Origin: Oscillospiraceae bacterium
GTDB lineage: Bacteria; Bacillota; Clostridia; Oscillospirales; Oscillospiraceae
Direction: 5' to 3'
Length of the DNA stretch: 50,325 nt
Assembly (NCBI GenBank): GCA_017428565.1
Contig: JAFRQP010000008.1
Span: 1 to 50,325, forward strand
Shown here: in pieces, positions 40,045 to 47,692 of the stretch
How the letters are laid out: every line of letters begins with the position of its first letter
Position numbering within the stretch: the first letter of the stretch is position 1
Position numbers and translations under genes: made by a program
The notes under the pieces: generated by a model
What the model was told of the DNA's origin: nothing
Database searches by the model: none
Seen by the model: the letters and a program-made list of their open reading frames with translations, nothing else

Positions 40045-42621
40045 ATGAAACGCACAAAACGCATCTTCTCTCTGCTGCTGGCGGCGCTGCTGCTGATGAC
40101 GCTGCTGCCGGCGGCTGCCCTGGCCTACCCGCCGGACGACGATGTGGCCACCCACAAGCACAACTGGGTCGTCACCACCAACCAGCCTGCCACCTGCGAG
40201 GATGAGGGCGTCATCACCTGGACCTGCAGCATCTGCAACAAGACCTGGACGGAGACCTCGCCCGCCCTGGGGCACGACTGGGACGACGGCGTGGTGACCC
40301 AAGAGCCGGAGGGCTGGACCCCCGGCGTGCGCACCTTCACCTGCAAGCGGGATCCCTCCCACACCAGGACGGAGGCCATCAGCCCGGTCGCCCCGCTCGT
40401 CGTAGCGCAGCTGGGCTTTGTGTGGCCGGGTCTCTATACCTCCGACCTGCACATCACCGTCCATCCGGAGGACGGGCGGATCTCCCGGGGCGGCAGCGAC
40501 CTGCACACCATGACCGTGGAGGCCGAGGGCGGCACGGGGAAATATACCTACAGCTGGTACTATACGGATAACAGCGGCTCCGTCAGCCCCACCGCCATGG
40601 ACACCTTGGTGATGACAGGCTCCGCTGCGGCCTTCAGCGGCTATTCCGGCGGGAGCAGCGCCTTCCTGGAGGCCTTTGCCAGCGTCTTCGGGGACAAGGA
40701 ATTTGCCAACTACCCCACCGTGGATCTGAACAGCATCCCCACCCGGCCGGATCTCTTCGGCTCCCGCAGCAGCGGCTTTCTGGGGGAGGGGGAGGCCAGC
40801 TATTCCGCCAGCATCGGCAACTGCTCCTACTACTGCGTGGTGACGGACGAGGCCGGGGGAAAGGCCACCTCCTATGAAGCCCGGGTGGAATACCGCCTGG
40901 GTGTCCGCACCCAGCCCAAGGACACCAATCTCCCCTCCGGCGGCGAGGCCACCCTTTTCTGCGAGGCCTGCGACGGCACGGGGGACTACAGCTACACCTG
41001 GCTGCGCGCCGACGGCAGCCCCGCCCAGGGCAACGCCAGTATCCCGGGCACCATCATCGTCCAGGAGCCGGGGGACTACTATTGCGTCATCAGCGACGGG
41101 GTGGAGGAGATCACGACCCGATCCGCCGCGGTCTACGAGGCGGAGACCCTGCTGCCGGTGGACTGGTCCAAGAACGTCGTGAAGTGGCCGGATGAGGAAG
41201 CGGAGCTCTTTGCCGAGTTCACCGGCGGTACGCCGCCCTACCACTGCGTGTGGACCAAGAACGGCCAGACCGTGGGCGAGGATGAGAGCGACACGCCCCG
41301 CTTCACCCTGTGGGTGAAGGACAACGCTTCCTATCTCTGCACCGTCACGGACGCCACGGGGCAGAGCTCCTGGGTGACGGTCCGGGCGGGAGTCCGTGAG
41401 CTCGCCATCGCCAGACAGCCGGAGAGCTGCTATCTGCCCGCCGGCGGCTCTGCGGAACTCTCCATCCAGATGGCGGAGAGCGGCAACTACCGCTATCTGC
41501 TGATCCGCAACGCAGACCGCGTCGTAGTCCAGGAGAACAATACCGGCGTCTTCCAGGTCGATGAGACCGGCATGTACAACATCGGCGTCTATGAGCACGC
41601 CCACCCCAGCCATTACGTCCTTTCCAACTACGCCGTCGTGATGGAGGACAAGCTCCGCATGACGGATCAGACCGAGAGCGCCGAGATCACCGACGCCAAT
41701 CAGGGCGTGACTCTCTCGGTGACTGTGGAGGGCGGCAGCAAGCCCTATACCTACTATTGGTTCGTCTATAAGGACGCGGAGTTCCTCCATGACGCGGGCT
41801 GGTATGAGACAGGGTCGAACAGCAATACGATGGGGGCGAGGACGCCGGGCAAGTATTACTGCCGCGTGAAGGACGCCGAAGACCATTGGATCGACAGCCA
41901 CTTCATACCCGTGAGCTATACGGGCGACGCGCCCCTCATCACGCTGCAGCCTTACGACATCCTCTTTGACTACTCCGAGGAGAGCCAGAACTGGTGCCTG
42001 ATCTGCGACGCCATCCCCGGCAAAGGCGGGGACGCGGAGGATCTGATCTTTGAGTGGTATCACAAATACCCCGGCGCTGGCGACTTCAGGAAGATCGACA
42101 CGGGAGGGAGCAGCAAGGTCCTGGGCGACGTCTATTACGGCGGCAGCGGCGCAGCCTTCCCCACCTGGAACTGCGGCTGGTACTATTGTAAGGTCACAGA
42201 CCCGTCTACCGGCAAGAGCACCGACAGCCGCGTCGCCAAGGTGGACGTGGAGCTGACGGTCACGGATGCGAAATTCATTGACAAATCAGCGGTATTTGGC
42301 TGCGGAGAGATCCTGTACAAAATGCAAGGTGGATATGCTCCCTATACCGTGGAGTTCTGGGGCTATTGGAGAACCGGCGGTATCCATGATGATCAGCGCA
42401 CGCCCGTTCTTGCGGCCTCGGTAAATGACAAGTCGGATGTGGATCCAAATACTTGGTATGATAGTCCAGAAGTTCCCTACTTGCATGATTACATTGGTTT
42501 TGATTGGAACACCGGGAAGCCGACATGGGAAAGGGAGTTCCCAACGTATTTCATCGTCGTGACAGACGCACTTGGTCAAAGGTTCGAATATCATGATCCG
42601 GATCTGCACTACCACTGGTAA
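40045..42621 (+). CDS. Large secreted protein with multiple Ig-like domains
   Basis: 858 residues with a signal peptide (MKRTKRIFSLLLAALLLMTLLPAAALA). After it comes a small Cys/His segment (CSICNKTWTETSPALGHDWDDG) of the GHDW type that recurs in Firmicutes surface proteins, then a series of Ig-like domains marked by YYCVVTDEAGG, YYCVISDG and YLCTVTDATGQ strands. No LPxTG sorting signal or SLH domain is seen, so it may be released or held by other means. GC and codon use change sharply at about 42265: the last 120 codons are more AT-rich. Start ATG 40045 has AGGAGG upstream. The role (adhesion or surface display) is inferred from the fold only. Confidence 0.8.
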   Translation: MKRTKRIFSLLLAALLLMTLLPAAALAYPPDDDVATHKHNWVVTTNQPATCEDEGVITWTCSICNKTWTETSPALGHDWDDGVVTQEPEGWTPGVRTFTCKRDPSHTRTEAISPVAPLVVAQLGFVWPGLYTSDLHITVHPEDGRISRGGSDLHTMTVEAEGGTGKYTYSWYYTDNSGSVSPTAMDTLVMTGSAAAFSGYSGGSSAFLEAFASVFGDKEFANYPTVDLNSIPTRPDLFGSRSSGFLGEGEASYSASIGNCSYYCVVTDEAGGKATSYEARVEYRLGVRTQPKDTNLPSGGEATLFCEACDGTGDYSYTWLRADGSPAQGNASIPGTIIVQEPGDYYCVISDGVEEITTRSAAVYEAETLLPVDWSKNVVKWPDEEAELFAEFTGGTPPYHCVWTKNGQTVGEDESDTPRFTLWVKDNASYLCTVTDATGQSSWVTVRAGVRELAIARQPESCYLPAGGSAELSIQMAESGNYRYLLIRNADRVVVQENNTGVFQVDETGMYNIGVYEHAHPSHYVLSNYAVVMEDKLRMTDQTESAEITDANQGVTLSVTVEGGSKPYTYYWFVYKDAEFLHDAGWYETGSNSNTMGARTPGKYYCRVKDAEDHWIDSHFIPVSYTGDAPLITLQPYDILFDYSEESQNWCLICDAIPGKGGDAEDLIFEWYHKYPGAGDFRKIDTGGSSKVLGDVYYGGSGAAFPTWNCGWYYCKVTDPSTGKSTDSRVAKVDVELTVTDAKFIDKSAVFGCGEILYKMQGGYAPYTVEFWGYWRTGGIHDDQRTPVLAASVNDKSDVDPNTWYDSPEVPYLHDYIGFDWNTGKPTWEREFPTYFIVVTDALGQRFEYHDPDLHYHW

Positions 42622-42676
42622 TGCATAGGAACAAATGTTTTCTTTGTTGATCCATCATCCGAAAGGAGTTTTCGCT

Positions 42677-43519
42677 ATGAAAAAACTGCTTGTGATGCTG
42701 CTGGCCCTGGCGCTGCTGCTGGCCCTGGCCGCCTGCGGGGAGGAGACCCCCGCCCCCGCCCAGGCGGACGAGCCCGGCGCCGCCGACTCGGCGCCCGCGC
42801 CCGAAACCGCCCCTGAGGAGAAGCCGGGGGAGGGCGCGCCCGCGGCGCTGCTGGAGCCGGTGGAAGTCCCCATGCTGGAGGAGCCGCTTCTGTCCGCCGA
42901 AGCCCGCGTCCCCGGGGACTGGTACGCCCTGCACCAGGGGGCGATCCTGTGCCTGAGCCTTTCCGAGGACGGCGCCTACACCCTCTTCTTCCCCGGCGCC
43001 GCCCTGGAGGAGAGCCGGGGGACCTGGACGGTGGAGAGCAACCAGCTCTTCCTGGACAGGCGGGAGGACGAGCCCCTTCTGGTGCTGGACGACAGCCTCC
43101 TCTGGGAGTCCGCCCGCATGCGCTTCACCCGGGAGATTCCCGAGACCTACGTCCCCTCCGAGGAATTCTATGACCTGCAGCCCGGCGATCTGGACGGGCT
43201 GTGGAGATGCCGCTTCCTGGAGGTCGGCGGCCTCACCGTAAGCGCCGAGACCATGAGCGACGATACGCTGCTCTATATCGAGGGGGAGAACGTGGCCCTG
43301 GCCGGCTCCTTCTTCGGCAACGTCCCCCTGGTCTTCGCCTATGATCAGGACGCTGCCACCGCCGCGCTGGGCGAGGGCGATGCCGCCGTGACCCTGAGCC
43401 TCCGCCTCCAGCAGGACGGCTTCCTCCGCCTGACCCTGGAGACGGGCGACCTGGCGGATTCCGTGGTCTTCTACCTCAGCCCCGAAACCCCCGCCGACGC
43501 CGATCTGCCGGAGGGCTGA
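42677..43519 (+). CDS. Lipoprotein of unknown function
   Basis: 280 residues. Lipobox LAAC with the lipid cysteine at residue 20 follows a long hydrophobic signal (MKKLLVMLLALALLLALAAC). A Pro/Ala/Glu-rich spacer (24-65) precedes a beta-rich C-terminal domain with the pattern GDWYALHQGAILCLSLSEDGAYTLFF...GTWTVESNQLFL, like small lipocalin-like or DUF-type wrap domains; I cannot name it. ATG 42677 fits GAAAGGAG; the in-frame ATG at 42635 lacks a site. It follows the Ig-like gene by 55 bases and may be co-transcribed with it. Confidence 0.75.
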   Translation: MKKLLVMLLALALLLALAACGEETPAPAQADEPGAADSAPAPETAPEEKPGEGAPAALLEPVEVPMLEEPLLSAEARVPGDWYALHQGAILCLSLSEDGAYTLFFPGAALEESRGTWTVESNQLFLDRREDEPLLVLDDSLLWESARMRFTREIPETYVPSEEFYDLQPGDLDGLWRCRFLEVGGLTVSAETMSDDTLLYIEGENVALAGSFFGNVPLVFAYDQDAATAALGEGDAAVTLSLRLQQDGFLRLTLETGDLADSVVFYLSPETPADADLPEG

Positions 43520-44079
43520 TCCCTCCGCGCCCGGATGGGCCGACGCCCCGCCCCCTCCGCCCCCGTTGGGGCGACCTGTGGTCGCCCGCGGACACCTGCG
43601 CGGGACGCACAAAACGGGCGGGGATAAACCCCGCCCCTATGATGCGAACCGCCGTTTCCCCCGTAGGGGCCGACGCCCCCGGCGGCCCGCGGACCCGCGC
43701 CAAAGACGACAAGACCCCCCGGGAAACCCGGGGGGGTCTGCGTTGCTTTGCTTCGCTCGTCGCCTCAAAACGGAAAACGCACTTCGCTTTTTCGGGCCGC
43801 CGGGGACGTCGGCCCCTACGGAATTACTCTTCGCTCTTCGCTCTTCACTCTTCACTGTTCGCTTTTTCGGGCCGCCGGGGAGCCCATGGCCGGGCCCCTT
43901 CGACGCAAGGCACAGTCCGCGGCCGAGCAATGCTCGGCCCTACGGCGCAAGGCGTCCGTCCCGCTTCATTCCGAATTCCGAATTGTCCCGTCTCCTTCGT
44001 CTCCTCAAAACTGAAAACTCAAAACTCTCTTCACTCTTCATTTTTCACTCTTCACTCTTCACTCTTCACTTTTCACTTT
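43520..44079. repeat. Repeat-rich intergenic region with hairpins, no gene
   Basis: About 560 bases. It holds GTAGGGGCCGACGCCCCCGG (43662), its inverted partner near 43800, AGCAATGCT palindromic pieces (43925), a long G/C hairpin (43713-43738), and three blocks of CTTCACTCTTCACT-type tandem repeats (about 43831-43862, 44029-44056 and up to 44079). Frames through it encode repeat-like Arg/Pro/Gly strings, so I do not call a gene. Confidence 0.7.
43713..43738 (+). terminator. Possible terminator of the lipoprotein gene
   Basis: GACCCCCCGGG (43713-43723), loop AAA, CCCGGGGGGGTC (43727-43738, one bulged base). No T run follows, so its strength is uncertain. Confidence 0.4.
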
Positions 44080-45309
44080 TTATACCACCTGGAAGAGATA
44101 AAATTTCAGATAGTCCGTCTCCGGCACATTCCAGAGGATGGGGTGGTCCGGCCCCTGCTGGCGCACCTCGATCTGGCGCAGCTGCACATCCGCCAGCCGC
44201 GCCGCACTCTGCAGCATGCGCACAAAGCGCTCGTTGGGCATGAAGTGGCTGCAGGAGGCCGTGGCCAGATAGCCGCCCCGGGGCAGCAGCTTCATTGCCA
44301 GATAGTTGATCTCCCGGTAGCCCCGCTCCGCCGCGTCGGCGGTCCTGCGGGACTTGGTGAAGGCGGGCGGATCCAGGATGATGAAGTCAAAGGGCTTGTG
44401 CGCCCGCTCGGCCAGCTCCGTGAGCCTCTCGAACACGTCGTGCACCTGGAAGTCCGCGATGTGCTCCAGCCCGTTGCGCCGGGCGTTTTGCTTTGCCATC
44501 TCCACCGCGGCGGCGGAGATGTCCCAGCCCTCCACGTACTCCGCGCCCCCTTTCGCCGCGTTCAGGGCGAAGGAGCCGGTGTGGGTGAAGCAGTCCAGCA
44601 CCCGGCGGCCCCTGGCGAGCCTTGCCACGGCCTGGCGGTTGAATTTCTGATCCAGGAAGAAGCCGGTCTTCTGCCCGTTTTCCACGTCCACCTGATAGAA
44701 AATGCCGTTTTCGCAGATCTCCACCAGGGGGCTCTCCGGCGTGGGCAGCCCGGGCAGGGGGAACCAGCCCTTGTCCTGCTCCATGCCCTCCAGCTCCCGG
44801 ATGGCCGCGTCGTTGCGCTCGAAGAGACCGCGGATCTGCTGCCCGTCCTCCTGCAGAACCTCCACTAATAGGGGGAAAAGCAGATTTTTTATGTGCTCAA
44901 TCCCCACCGAGAGGGTCTGCGTCACCAGAATATCACCGAAGCGATCCACCGTCAGACCGGGGAAGCCGTCCGCCTCCCCGAAGATCAGCCGGCAGCAGTC
45001 CGTCTGCCCGTCCATCACCGCCTTGCGGTAGCGCCAGGCGTACTCGATGCGCCGCCGCCAGAAGGCCGCGTCAAAGCTGTCGTTGGCGTTGCGGGAGAGC
45101 AGCCGGATGCGGATCTTGCTCTGCTCGCTGAGAAAGCCGGTGCCCAGATAGCGGCCCTTGCCGTCGATGGCGTCCACCAGGCCGCCGTTGGGAGCCTCTC
45201 CCTCCCGGCGCACCACCTCGCCCTCGTAGATCCAGGGGTGCCCGGCCTTGACCCAGTCCGCCCCCTTGGAGGAAATGATGCATTTCGGATAGCTGCGCTC
45301 GCTTTTCAT
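44080..45309 (-). CDS. Class I SAM-dependent rRNA methyltransferase (RlmI/COG1092 type)
   Basis: 409 residues. An N-terminal PUA-like domain (GHPWIYEGEVVRREG, residues about 20-75) is followed by a Rossmann methyltransferase domain with LDCFTHTGSFALNAAKGGA (motif I, SAM binding) and FDFIILDPPAF (motif IV with DPPxF). The family makes m5C in 23S rRNA (RlmI of E. coli), though some members act on other RNA. Start ATG 45309 has GGGAGGCG upstream; the longer upstream frame crosses the next gene's promoter. It is divergent from the DUF1858-like gene at 45442, and a TTCACTC repeat block borders its stop codon. Confidence 0.88.
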   Translation of the reverse strand: MKSERSYPKCIISSKGADWVKAGHPWIYEGEVVRREGEAPNGGLVDAIDGKGRYLGTGFLSEQSKIRIRLLSRNANDSFDAAFWRRRIEYAWRYRKAVMDGQTDCCRLIFGEADGFPGLTVDRFGDILVTQTLSVGIEHIKNLLFPLLVEVLQEDGQQIRGLFERNDAAIRELEGMEQDKGWFPLPGLPTPESPLVEICENGIFYQVDVENGQKTGFFLDQKFNRQAVARLARGRRVLDCFTHTGSFALNAAKGGAEYVEGWDISAAAVEMAKQNARRNGLEHIADFQVHDVFERLTELAERAHKPFDFIILDPPAFTKSRRTADAAERGYREINYLAMKLLPRGGYLATASCSHFMPNERFVRMLQSAARLADVQLRQIEVRQQGPDHPILWNVPETDYLKFYLFQVV

Positions 45310-45441
45310 ATCGCGCCTCCCGCTCCCTTCTGTTTTCTGCTCCATCCTACCACAGATTCGCCCGCCGCACAACAAAAAACACTTTTGTTTCGCGCCGCAT
45401 TGTGATAGAATCGGGGTGAGAAGAAAAGGAGGAGCACACCT

Positions 45442-45672
45442 ATGGCTTATGATGAAAAAACCAGGCTGAGTCAGATTCTGGACGAGCACCCCTGGCTGGA
45501 GCAGGAGCTGCCCCGGCGCTATCCGGAGCTGAAGAAGCTGGATAACCCGGCGGGCCGCTTCATGTTCAGGCGCATGAACGTGAAGGACGCCTCCCGTTTC
45601 AGCGGCATCCCGGCGGAGAAGCTGCTGGAGAAGCTGGAGCGGGTGATCGCCGAGGTCGAGGGGCAGAAATAA
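45442..45672 (+). CDS. DUF1858-like small protein
   Basis: 76 residues. LSQILDEHPWLEQELPRRYPELKKLDNPAGRF...MNVKDASRFSGIPAEKLLEKL follows the DUF1858/DUF438 N-terminal helical pattern (peptide 'P-x-L...L-x-NP...A-x-x-x-G-I/L'). No Cys pair is present, in contrast to its convergent neighbour. Function unknown; related domains are fused to hybrid-cluster or redox proteins. Start ATG 45442 follows AAAGGAGGAG; TAGAAT at 45406-45411 may be a -10, with a weak TTTTGT -35. Confidence 0.7.
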   Translation: MAYDEKTRLSQILDEHPWLEQELPRRYPELKKLDNPAGRFMFRRMNVKDASRFSGIPAEKLLEKLERVIAEVEGQK

Positions 45673-45676
45673 AAAA

Positions 45677-45710
45677 ATCGGAGCGATGTTTGTCGCTCCG
45701 ATCTTTTTTT
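45677..45710. terminator. Bidirectional terminator between convergent genes
   Basis: A perfect 10-bp stem (45677-45686 with 45693-45702) has an A run before it and seven T (45704-45710) after it, so it can end both flanking transcripts. Confidence 0.9.
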
Positions 45711-45716
45711 GTCGGC

Positions 45717-45920
45717 TCAGCCCTGGCCGTTCAGGTACTCCTGAATGGAAGCCAGCACCACGTCCGCGTCCAGGCCGTGGACGGCGCAGGCCTCTTCCAG
45801 AGACTCCCCGATGGAGGAGGGGCAGCCCACACAGTGCATGCCCGCCTGCATCAGGACATAGGCGATGCCCATGTCGTACTCCAGCATGGCGCCCATGGTG
45901 GTTTCCTTGGTGATTTCCAT
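45717..45920 (-). CDS. DUF1858 redox-disulfide protein (hybrid-cluster-associated type)
   Basis: 67 residues. The pattern MEITKETTMGAMLEYDMG...GMHCVGCPSSIGESLEEACAVHGLDADVV matches the small DUF1858 proteins with a CxxC pair (C-V-G-C here) found with hybrid-cluster (prismane) proteins. The CxxC suggests thiol-redox chemistry or electron transfer in the cytoplasm. I use ATG 45920 because AAAGGAAC lies before it; an upstream in-frame ATG (45983) has no site. No hybrid-cluster gene is in the window, so the partner is unknown. Confidence 0.8.
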   Translation of the reverse strand: MEITKETTMGAMLEYDMGIAYVLMQAGMHCVGCPSSIGESLEEACAVHGLDADVVLASIQEYLNGQG

Positions 45921-46146
45921 ATCCGCATGTTCCTTTCTGTCGTGGTTCCAAAGCGCCGGAAAAGCGTCTCTGTAATAAAGCAAAAACCATTATAACAGGT
46001 CTTTTTCAAAAATCAAGAGGCGGCGGGAGCTCCGCCCCATCTGGCGCGGAATTTGCTTTCGCCTGAAGGATAGAATGATGCTTTCATCCAATAATGAAGG
46101 AAGACAATAAATTCATGAAAAACGATAATAAATTACCAATTTACTG

Positions 46147-46175
46147 TTGCAAAGCAGAGGGACATGTGCTAAAAT
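46147..46175 (+). promoter_or_regulatory. Promoter of the BlaI-like regulator gene
   Basis: TTGCAA (46147-46152), 17-base spacer, TAAAAT (46170-46175), in an AT-rich stretch (about 46060-46220). The gap 45921-46266 holds nothing else I can support: a short frame from 46094 has no ribosome site. Confidence 0.7.
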
Positions 46176-46266
46176 TTCAAACTAGATTGAGCACCATTAA
46201 ATTTTATGGAAAATGCTGGAAAAGGATAGGCGAGTCCGGCTCCGGTCCGCTCGAGGAGGTCATCCT

Positions 46267-46623
46267 ATGTATCTTACAAAAAATGAATTGGAAATTATGG
46301 ACGTGCTGTGGGAGCAGGGGCGTCCCCTGTCCCGCGGTGAGCTGCTGACGCTGCCGGAGAAAAAGACCTGGATGGACAGCTCCATTCATATCCTTCTCAA
46401 CAGTCTCCTGCGGAAGGGAGCGATCCGGGAAGCAGGCTATGCCAAGTGCGGCAAGACCAGCGGACGCGTCTATGAGGCTGCGCTGAGCTGCGCGGAGTAC
46501 TACGTCACGACCCTCAGTTCTACCAAGGTGCAGCCCACGCTGGAGGACTTGCTGGCCGCGTATCTGGCGGCGATCCCTCTCAGCGAAGAGGAGAAGAACC
46601 GGGCAATAGAGCTGCTCAAGTAA
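46267..46623 (+). CDS. BlaI/MecI-like winged-helix repressor
   Basis: 118 residues. LTKNELEIMDVLWEQGRPLSRGELL is the start of the winged helix of penicillinase-type repressors, with the recognition region SSIHILLNSLLRKGAI, followed by a helical dimerisation arm. Such proteins block promoters until proteolysed or displaced. No BlaR1/MecR1 sensor or beta-lactamase gene is adjacent, so the target is unknown; the nearby D,D-carboxypeptidase at 5371 is far away. ATG 46267 has GAGGAGG upstream, and the gene has its own promoter and terminator. Confidence 0.82.
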   Translation: MYLTKNELEIMDVLWEQGRPLSRGELLTLPEKKTWMDSSIHILLNSLLRKGAIREAGYAKCGKTSGRVYEAALSCAEYYVTTLSSTKVQPTLEDLLAAYLAAIPLSEEEKNRAIELLK

Positions 46624-46644
46624 AGACGGGCGACGCCGCTGCCG

Positions 46645-46679
46645 TGAAAGCCGCCCCGGGAAACCGGGGCGGTTTTCAC
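46645..46679 (+). terminator. Terminator after the BlaI-like gene
   Basis: CCGCCCCGG (46651-46659), loop GAAA, CCGGGGCGG (46664-46672), then TTTT; the stem extends outward through GTGAAA/TTTCAC. Confidence 0.8.
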
Positions 46680-46811
46680 GGTTTTTTACGCTCTTCCCGG
46701 CGCTGTCTAAACAGACGCGGCGGGCGTTTTTTGAATCTGTCAAAAACGAAAAGAGCTTTTTTTGCACTTTGCACCAAAATCTTTGGAAAGGACATTTTTG
46801 CGGCGTTTTTC

Positions 46812-46840
46812 TTGCATAATCCCTTGCCCTGTGATAAAAT
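46812..46840 (+). promoter_or_regulatory. Promoter of the CooC-like / dehydratase operon
   Basis: TTGCAT (46812-46817), 17-base spacer, TAAAAT (46835-46840), 71 bases before the start codon. Confidence 0.75.
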
Positions 46841-46911
46841 ACTGACAAGTATGCATAGTGGGAGCATTCTGTTCATTTATGCAAAACTGCACGATCCGAG
46901 GGGGGACGCAT

Positions 46912-47676
46912 ATGGAAAAAAAGGCCAAGATCATAACGGTCGCGGGGAAGGGCGGCGTCGGCAAGACGTCGATCTGCGCGTGCATCGTGAGACTTCTGAC
47001 GGAGCGCTTTCCGGACAAGAAGATTCTCGCCATCGACGCAGACCCTGCCGTGGGGCTGAGCGTGGCTCTTGGCGTGGACGTGAAGCTGACGCTGGATGAT
47101 ATCCGGATGAGCATCGTTGACAGCGTGGAGAACGGCGAGACGAGAGAGGCGCTGGAGCTTCTCAGCGAGGCCCGTTTCCGCATTTTCGACGCGCTGGTGG
47201 AGATGCCTGGCTTCGCATTTCTGGCAATCGGCAGACCGGAGAGCTCCGGCTGCTACTGCAAGGTCAATTCGTATCTCAAGGAAGTCATCAGCATCCTGGC
47301 CAACAGCTTTGACTATGTGGTCATCGACGGCGAGGCCGGGATCGAACAGATTCAGCGCCGCGTGATGGAGAAGGTCAGCCACCTGCTGCTGATCACCGAT
47401 CAGAGCAAGAAGGGCGGCCAGGTCATTACCACCATCAAGGGAGTGGCGGACGATCTGATCTCTTACGAGCGGATCGGCGCCATCATCAACCGGGTCACCA
47501 ATCCCGAGCTTGTGCCGCTCATGCAGGTGCCCGGGGTGGAGATCCTCACCGCGATCCCCGCGGACAGTGCTTTTGCCGCCAACGACATCAAGGGCAAGAG
47601 CGTTCTGGAGCTGCCCGCGGATTCCGCCATGCTCAAGGGAGTGCAGGAAGCGCTCCGGAAAATAGAAATTCTTTGA
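46912..47676 (+). CDS. CooC-like nickel/metal-chaperone ATPase (MinD/ParA superfamily)
   Basis: 254 residues. The deviant Walker A GKGGVGKT (12-19), AIDADPAVGLS and FDYVVIDGEAGIEQ are typical of SIMIBI ATPases. A C-x-C pair at C114-Y-C116 (SSGCYCKV) corresponds to the metal-binding CxC of CooC, which loads nickel into carbon-monoxide dehydrogenase. Here it is first in an operon with two 2-hydroxyacyl-CoA dehydratase subunits, so it may serve as an ATP-dependent activator or cofactor inserter for them, a role usually taken by the ASKHA-type HgdC. Start ATG 46912 follows GAGGGGGGA. Confidence 0.82.
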   Translation: MEKKAKIITVAGKGGVGKTSICACIVRLLTERFPDKKILAIDADPAVGLSVALGVDVKLTLDDIRMSIVDSVENGETREALELLSEARFRIFDALVEMPGFAFLAIGRPESSGCYCKVNSYLKEVISILANSFDYVVIDGEAGIEQIQRRVMEKVSHLLLITDQSKKGGQVITTIKGVADDLISYERIGAIINRVTNPELVPLMQVPGVEILTAIPADSAFAANDIKGKSVLELPADSAMLKGVQEALRKIEIL

Positions 47677-47692
47677 AGAAGAGGTGTAACAT

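Noticed and set aside
44029-44079. Regular short tandem repeats like a CRISPR
   Set aside because: The units are 7-13 bases with no unique spacers; they belong to the dispersed TTCACTC family.
46094-46348. 84-codon frame upstream of and overlapping the BlaI-like gene
   Set aside because: No ribosome site, crosses the -10 promoter element of the regulator gene and overlaps its start in another frame.
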